Of a stretch of DNA of 64,000 bases, positions 60,161-64,000 are shown piece after piece. Source of the stretch: Methanococcoides alaskense (GTDB lineage Archaea; Halobacteriota; Methanosarcinia; Methanosarcinales; Methanosarcinaceae); NCBI RefSeq assembly GCF_027594145.1, contig NZ_JAQFFK010000003.1, positions 558,001 through 622,000 of the forward strand. The letters run 5' to 3'. Each line of letters opens with the position of its first letter. The stretch's first letter is position 1. The notes below the pieces were generated by a model, which did not search any database, was not told the DNA's origin, and saw only the letters and a program-made list of their open reading frames with translations. Both the position numbers and the translations under genes were made by a program.

Positions 60161-60180
60161 ATGTTGCCAAACGGTAACAT
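60161..60180 (+). promoter_or_regulatory. Candidate operator palindrome for the nickel/cobalt cluster
   Basis: ATGTTGCC AAAC GGTAACAT is an inverted repeat with seven of eight arm positions matching. It abuts the ATATATATAT box (60177-60190), so a protein bound here would block initiation. NikR or another metal-responsive repressor is a reasonable candidate. Confidence 0.5.
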
Positions 60181-60190
60181 ATATATATGA
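60177..60190 (+). promoter_or_regulatory. TATA box for the PGF-CTERM protein
   Basis: ACATATATATATGA overlaps the palindrome. The start codon is 93 bases downstream of its end, giving a leader of about 70 bases. Confidence 0.5.
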
Positions 60191-60282
60191 TTCTATTTTA
60201 TAGCCTGTAACACAAAACATAGTATAAATGTTATGATGTTTGAAATATCAGGATGTTTGAGTTAAAAAATAGGTGGGAATAT

Positions 60283-61437
60283 ATGAATTTTAATAAAATA
60301 TTTGGAATTGCAATAATAGCACTTGTCCTAATGGTAGCAAGCGTATTGCCTGCATCCGCTCACGGGGATGAGAATATGGCTATCAATGAGGTCATTGAGC
60401 ATGCAGAGGAACTTGTAGAGATATCCGTGACTATCCACGATCAGACTGAGTTCATAGCGGATGATGAAGCTCTTGATGATGATCTAAGGGCTGCAGGAGA
60501 ATCTGTACACCTTTCCTCCCATGAGATCGAGCAGATAGGAGAGCACATCAAGGAACACGCTGATGAGCTTAAAGTACTCGCAGCTGATCCGGAAGCAAAC
60601 GAAGACGAGATCATGATTGCCCTTGGTGAGATAAACGAATATGCTGATGAAGCAATTGAGCTTATCGATAGCAAGGACGCTGACCTTCAGAAGATCCTTT
60701 CCGATGCACCTGAATCAAAGCAGCAGTATGCAACAGCTATCAAAGAAGCTGTTACAGAGGCAGGTTCAATTGCAAATCACATCAAGAGCCACGCTGCAGA
60801 AGTAGAGGAAAACCTTGGTTTTGCAGAAGCTGTAGTACTTGAAGGCGATGCTGGAACATACGTAACAGCTATGGAAGAGCTTGCAAATGAAATGGTGGAG
60901 CTTTCCCATACCATCCACGACGAGACAGAGTACATTGCTGATGATGAAGCTCTTGACCAGCAGTGGAGAGACTATGGTGAGGAAGTACACCTTTCATCCC
61001 ATACTGTAGAACAGGCAGCAGAAGCGATCCTTGAGGACATTGATGAACTCAAGCCACTTGCTGCAGAACCAGATGCAAATGAAGCTGCTGTGAAGGCCAA
61101 GATCGGTGAGATCGGTGAACGTGCACAGGAGATTATGGACGAGCTTATGAGCCACGATGAAGCTGTTCACGCAATTCTCGATCTAGAAGAACCATATCTT
61201 ACACATGCAAGTGCAACACACGACACTGTGCACAAGGTAGAGTATGAAGCAAAACAGCTCCAGAAAAAGTCCGAGAAACTTGAAGCTGCTCTTTATCCAG
61301 CAACAGCACCTGAAGCAGTGGCATCAGAACCTCTCGAAGTCTCAACAGAAGCTGAAGGTAACAGCGTACCAGGATTTGGATTCCCAATTGCAATTGCAGG
61401 TATCCTTGGTGCAATCTGTCTTTTTAGAAGGAAATAA
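60283..61437 (+). CDS. Duplicated metal-binding-like surface protein with PGF-CTERM anchor
   Basis: 384 residues from the ATG at 60283 (AGGTGGGAAT upstream). A signal peptide (about 1-26, ending VLPASAHG) leads into two copies of a helical module with an exact 160-residue offset. Each copy has IHD(Q/E)TE(F/Y)IADDEALD, then VHLSSH (75-80 and 235-240), then DELK-LAA-P-ANE. The rest is rich in His, Asp and Glu. The end VPGFGFPIAIAGILGAICLF followed by RRK is a PGF-CTERM archaeosortase tail. It lies just ahead of the nickel/cobalt transporter genes, so a surface metal-binding role is inferred; the family is not recognised. Confidence 0.8.
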   Translation: MNFNKIFGIAIIALVLMVASVLPASAHGDENMAINEVIEHAEELVEISVTIHDQTEFIADDEALDDDLRAAGESVHLSSHEIEQIGEHIKEHADELKVLAADPEANEDEIMIALGEINEYADEAIELIDSKDADLQKILSDAPESKQQYATAIKEAVTEAGSIANHIKSHAAEVEENLGFAEAVVLEGDAGTYVTAMEELANEMVELSHTIHDETEYIADDEALDQQWRDYGEEVHLSSHTVEQAAEAILEDIDELKPLAAEPDANEAAVKAKIGEIGERAQEIMDELMSHDEAVHAILDLEEPYLTHASATHDTVHKVEYEAKQLQKKSEKLEAALYPATAPEAVASEPLEVSTEAEGNSVPGFGFPIAIAGILGAICLFRRK

Positions 61438-61449
61438 GTAACTAATATT

Positions 61450-61489
61450 GAAAGGGGGATTCAAAATCCCCTTTCATTTTATTTTATTT
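61450..61489 (+). terminator. Hairpin between the PGF-CTERM gene and nikM
   Basis: GAAAGGGGGAT and ATCCCCTTTC pair with one bulge over a five-base loop (61450-61475), followed by T-rich ATTTTATTTTATTTTT. It could stop most transcripts and let some continue into the transporter genes. Confidence 0.6.
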
Positions 61490-61506
61490 TTAAGGAGTGA
61501 TGTATA

Positions 61507-62133
61507 ATGCATATTTCAGACGGGGTACTATCTCCAGCTGTTATAGCGTTTGGCTGGATCGTTTCAATAATTTTTATTGCATTTGCTTTCAAGATGGCTC
61601 AAAAACAGGGCAGCATTGCAGAACAGATCCCCAAACTATCCGTATTCACAGCAGCTTTTTTTGTTGCTTCACTTATTCACATAAACGTACCACCTACAAG
61701 TGTACATCTTATCCTGAATGGATTGCTGGGTGTTGTCCTTGGCGCACTTGCATATCCTGCAATGTTCATTGGTCTGGTACTTCAGGCATTGTTGTTCCAG
61801 CACGGGGGCATAACCACGATAGGAATAAACAGTTTCAATGTGGGTGCACCTGCTTTGATCTGTTATGCAGTATTCAGGAAAGGTTCGGGTATGGGACTTT
61901 CAAAGCCTGCTATTGGCGGTATTTGTGGAGGTCTTGCAATACTTCTGACCACGGTCTTCCTGGCTATAACACTTATTACAGCAGGAGAGCAATTCGAAAT
62001 GATGGCAAAGCTTGTAGTGATCCCACACATGCTCATAATGGTAATTGAAACAATAGTAACAGCATCAGTAGTAGCTTACCTTGCAAAGGTAAAGCCAGAA
62101 CTTCTTCCACTTAACAAGGAGGACAAAAAATGA
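61507..62133 (+). CDS. Nickel/cobalt ECF transporter S-component, CbiM/NikM
   Basis: 208 residues, with about six membrane segments. The N-terminal MHISDGVLSP supplies the conserved His2 that inserts into the metal site, and the loop HINVPPTSVHLILNGLLGVV with a further His pattern (FQHGGITTIGIN) is typical. It binds Ni2+ or Co2+. AAGGAGTGATG precedes the ATG. A four-base overlap with the next gene indicates coupling. Confidence 0.93.
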   Translation: MHISDGVLSPAVIAFGWIVSIIFIAFAFKMAQKQGSIAEQIPKLSVFTAAFFVASLIHINVPPTSVHLILNGLLGVVLGALAYPAMFIGLVLQALLFQHGGITTIGINSFNVGAPALICYAVFRKGSGMGLSKPAIGGICGGLAILLTTVFLAITLITAGEQFEMMAKLVVIPHMLIMVIETIVTASVVAYLAKVKPELLPLNKEDKK

Positions 62134-62567
62134 GATCCACCAAAATTTTTACTATAACAATATTATTAATTCTGTGTATGTCACTTATACCAACTGCATC
62201 TGCACATAGGTGTTTCGTAGAGCAGTTCAGTGGCGATGAGATCATTGTAAAGGCTTTCTATGAAGGCGATGCACCAATGGGGTTGGCAGAGTACCAGATA
62301 CTTAATGCAGATACCGAAGAGCTCCTTTATGAAGGAGAGACTGATGAAGATGGTTTCTTAAGTTTTGCACCGGTTGAAGGTGTTATACAATACCATGTGG
62401 TCGTTGACCAGTTTGGTCACAAAGGTGATGCTATAGTAAGTGTCACAGGTGGCAACAACAAGCCAGCTGAACTTCCTCTTTTCATGAGGATCTTCACCGG
62501 ATTTGGATACCTTATGGGACTTGCAGGAATTGCAATGGTCTATACTGCAAAGAAAGGAAATAATTAA
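62130..62567 (+). CDS. NikL/NikN-like auxiliary component of the metal transporter
   Basis: 145 residues. A signal-like helix (about 8-24) ends in PTASAH, leaving His at the mature N-terminus (HRCFVEQFSGDE). A beta-sandwich-like outer domain follows, then a C-terminal membrane helix (FTGFGYLMGLAGIAMVYTAK). This architecture matches the extra periplasmic-side subunits (NikL or NikN) of some nickel ECF systems. Exact naming is uncertain. It starts inside the end of the CbiM gene. Confidence 0.75.
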   Translation: MRSTKIFTITILLILCMSLIPTASAHRCFVEQFSGDEIIVKAFYEGDAPMGLAEYQILNADTEELLYEGETDEDGFLSFAPVEGVIQYHVVVDQFGHKGDAIVSVTGGNNKPAELPLFMRIFTGFGYLMGLAGIAMVYTAKKGNN

Positions 62568-62584
62568 TTGGTGGAGTAATTGAA

Positions 62585-63349
62585 ATGAAATACCCCGAGA
62601 TTGATAAATATGCAGAACTTGATTCTCTTATTCATCGATTTGACCCAAGGGCAAAAATAATTACTTTTACCATTCTTATTTTTTCTTTTGTTTTTATAGA
62701 AGATATAAGGATCGCATTTGTAAGCCTGCTTTTTTCATCCTTCATTTTACTTGTATCAAGAATTCCTTTTGGATTTATCTTTGATAGGATGAAACCAGGA
62801 TTGATCTTTGTTATGCCATTTCTGATAGTAATGCCTTTTGCATTAGATGGAAATGTCCTTTATTCCTATAACGGAATTAGTATCAGTTATGATGGTCTTT
62901 ATTATGGCAGCCTTGTAGTTATAAGGGCAGCAACATCGATCATGCTTACACTGATCATGCTTGGGACAACGAAAATGGATACTACGATGAAGTCACTTCA
63001 TTCACTTAAGGTACCTTCTCCTTTTGTCCAGACGCTGATGTTCTCTTATAGGTACATTTTTGTTTTTATTGATGAATTCTTTAGCATGTGGACATCAATG
63101 AAAGCCAAAGGGTTTAAGGTAAAAGCAAACAAGCATTCCCTTTCCATCATAGGCAATCTAGTTGGCATGATCCTTGTCAGGAGCTATGAAAGAGCTGAAA
63201 GGGTCTATCATTCTATGGCCTCAAAAGGTTACACCGGAGAGTCCAGGACAATTGTTAAATTTAAAATGCAGACTGCAGATTACGGATTGGCAGCGATCTT
63301 AATTGGTACTGTTTTGATATTTATAATATATGGGATGTCCTTATCATGA
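62585..63349 (+). CDS. ECF transporter transmembrane T-component CbiQ/NikQ
   Basis: 254 residues with four to six membrane segments. The coupling helix carries the family motif ERAERVYHSMASKGYTG (ERA-R-x-MxxRG type) and an earlier EFFSMWTSMKAKGFK. It transmits ATP hydrolysis to the S-component. Overlaps the following ATPase gene by four bases (ATGA). Confidence 0.92.
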   Translation: MKYPEIDKYAELDSLIHRFDPRAKIITFTILIFSFVFIEDIRIAFVSLLFSSFILLVSRIPFGFIFDRMKPGLIFVMPFLIVMPFALDGNVLYSYNGISISYDGLYYGSLVVIRAATSIMLTLIMLGTTKMDTTMKSLHSLKVPSPFVQTLMFSYRYIFVFIDEFFSMWTSMKAKGFKVKANKHSLSIIGNLVGMILVRSYERAERVYHSMASKGYTGESRTIVKFKMQTADYGLAAILIGTVLIFIIYGMSLS

Positions 63350-64000
63350 AAACGGCTATAAGTATAACAGATCTGAACTATTCTTATCCTGATGGTACAA
63401 AAGCACTGGATAATGTAAATATTGAGATCGAACAGGGTGAAAAGATCGTCATAATGGGGCCAAATGGGGCCGGGAAGACCACTCTTTTCCTTCATCTTAA
63501 TGGTGTCATCCGCGCTGAGCAGGACAATGTGAAAATATTTGGCAACAATATCGGGAGCATGAAGACCGAAGACAGGATCAGGGAGGTCGGAGTTGTCTTT
63601 GCTGAACCTGATGACCAGTTGTTCATGTCTACGGTCTATGATGATATTGCATTCGGACCCCTTAACATGGGACTTAGTGAAGAAGAGGTTGACAGAAGGG
63701 TAAAAAAAGCACTTGCAACCGTCGGTCTTGAAGGATTCGAGGACAAAGTACCTCATCACATGAGCTTTGGCCAGAAGAAAAAGGCGGCTCTTGCAGCAGT
63801 TCTTTCCATGGAGCCAAGGGTCCTGGTACTCGATGAGCCTACAGCGAACCTTGATCCTAAAAGCAGGGCAGATCTAATAAGAGTGATCAATGACCTGAAC
63901 AAGAACCATGGTATCACCACTGTAATAGCAATGCACGATATCAATGCTCTCTCTGAGCTGGCAGACAGGGTCTACGTCTTGAACAGGTCTATAGTGGCAG
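63346..64000 (+). CDS. ECF transporter ATPase CbiO/NikO, truncated by window edge
   Basis: 218 complete codons are visible with no stop; the C-terminus lies beyond the window. Walker A is GPNGAGKTTLFLHLNG, the Q-loop region FAEPDDQLFMSTVYDDIAFG, the signature region MSFGQKKKAALAAVLSM, Walker B VLVLDEPTANLDP, and the H-loop AMHDINAL. It powers metal uptake by the NikM/Q complex. The signature reads SFGQ where SGGQ is usual, a substitution common in this subfamily. Confidence 0.95.
   Translation, partial: MKTAISITDLNYSYPDGTKALDNVNIEIEQGEKIVIMGPNGAGKTTLFLHLNGVIRAEQDNVKIFGNNIGSMKTEDRIREVGVVFAEPDDQLFMSTVYDDIAFGPLNMGLSEEEVDRRVKKALATVGLEGFEDKVPHHMSFGQKKKAALAAVLSMEPRVLVLDEPTANLDPKSRADLIRVINDLNKNHGITTVIAMHDINALSELADRVYVLNRSIVA

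Larger units (their letters stand above)
59762..60282. other. 521-base gap between divergent genes, with regulatory signals
   Basis: No gene. AAAGTTTACACTGTT (60007-60021) and AAAGTTTACGCTGTT (60074-60088) are 14 of 15 identical direct repeats 67 bases apart. A palindrome and TATA box for the nickel/cobalt cluster follow. A GC-richer stretch at 59970-60030 (GCCGCCTGGGCTGTGCCGC) may form a structured leader for the citrate synthase-like gene. Confidence 0.45.

Overview
The window looks like a chromosomal segment of a methylotrophic methanogen of the Methanosarcinaceae, most likely close to Methanococcoides. This is inferred from gene content, not from rRNA. The signs are a split archaeal RNA polymerase operon (H, B'', B', A', A''), L30e, NusA, S12, S7, EF-2, EF-1A and S10 in archaeal order, an FmdE-type protein, archaeal CoA genes, PGF-type surface anchors, GGTGA/AGGAGG ribosome sites and TTTATATA-like promoters.

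Layout. Positions 1-5.5 kb hold housekeeping and RNA/translation genes: Bud32, XTP phosphatase, a PHP hydrolase, DUF211, an FtsJ/RlmE-like methyltransferase, an internally duplicated protein and a Vms1-like peptidyl-tRNA hydrolase. Positions 5.5-10.1 kb hold the archaeal CoA route (CoaBC, pantoate kinase, phosphopantothenate synthetase) with an SPFH protein and an HD hydrolase. Positions 10.1-12.8 kb pair an MTA/SAH deaminase with an S-adenosyl/S-inosylhomocysteine hydrolase. Positions 13.2-27.1 kb are the tRNA-Lys, RNA polymerase, ribosomal protein and elongation factor block. A small winged-helix gene and a PAS histidine kinase follow.

A first accessory island runs from tRNA-Arg (29.4 kb) to about 37.1 kb. 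It holds a decayed tyrosine integrase, a Fic protein, a P460-like haem lipoprotein and a large Roco protein (20 leucine-rich repeats plus Roc-COR). Core genes return at 37.2-45.5 kb: purB, an FmdE-like gene, uvrA, a TatD-like hydrolase, a surface protein and malate dehydrogenase.

A second, heavily worn accessory region spans 45.6-57.0 kb. It holds a possible Cas1-tail remnant, a TPR membrane protein, a SEFIR/TIR-type gene split by an in-frame TAA, a bacterial-type monomeric isocitrate dehydrogenase, a frameshifted DUF6573-like gene, two flavodoxin-fold genes around a winged-helix regulator, a bacterial-type RibBA, a SnoaL fragment, and the decayed tail of an ordinary isocitrate/isopropylmalate dehydrogenase. 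The last item suggests that the resident enzyme was replaced by the acquired monomeric one. A Re-citrate-synthase-like gene at 58.5-59.8 kb would feed that enzyme on the way to 2-oxoglutarate.

The window ends with a nickel/cobalt ECF transporter (NikM, NikL/N-like, NikQ, NikO). It is preceded by a duplicated, His/Asp/Glu-rich PGF-CTERM protein and a candidate operator; this is the best candidate here for an undescribed functional partnership.
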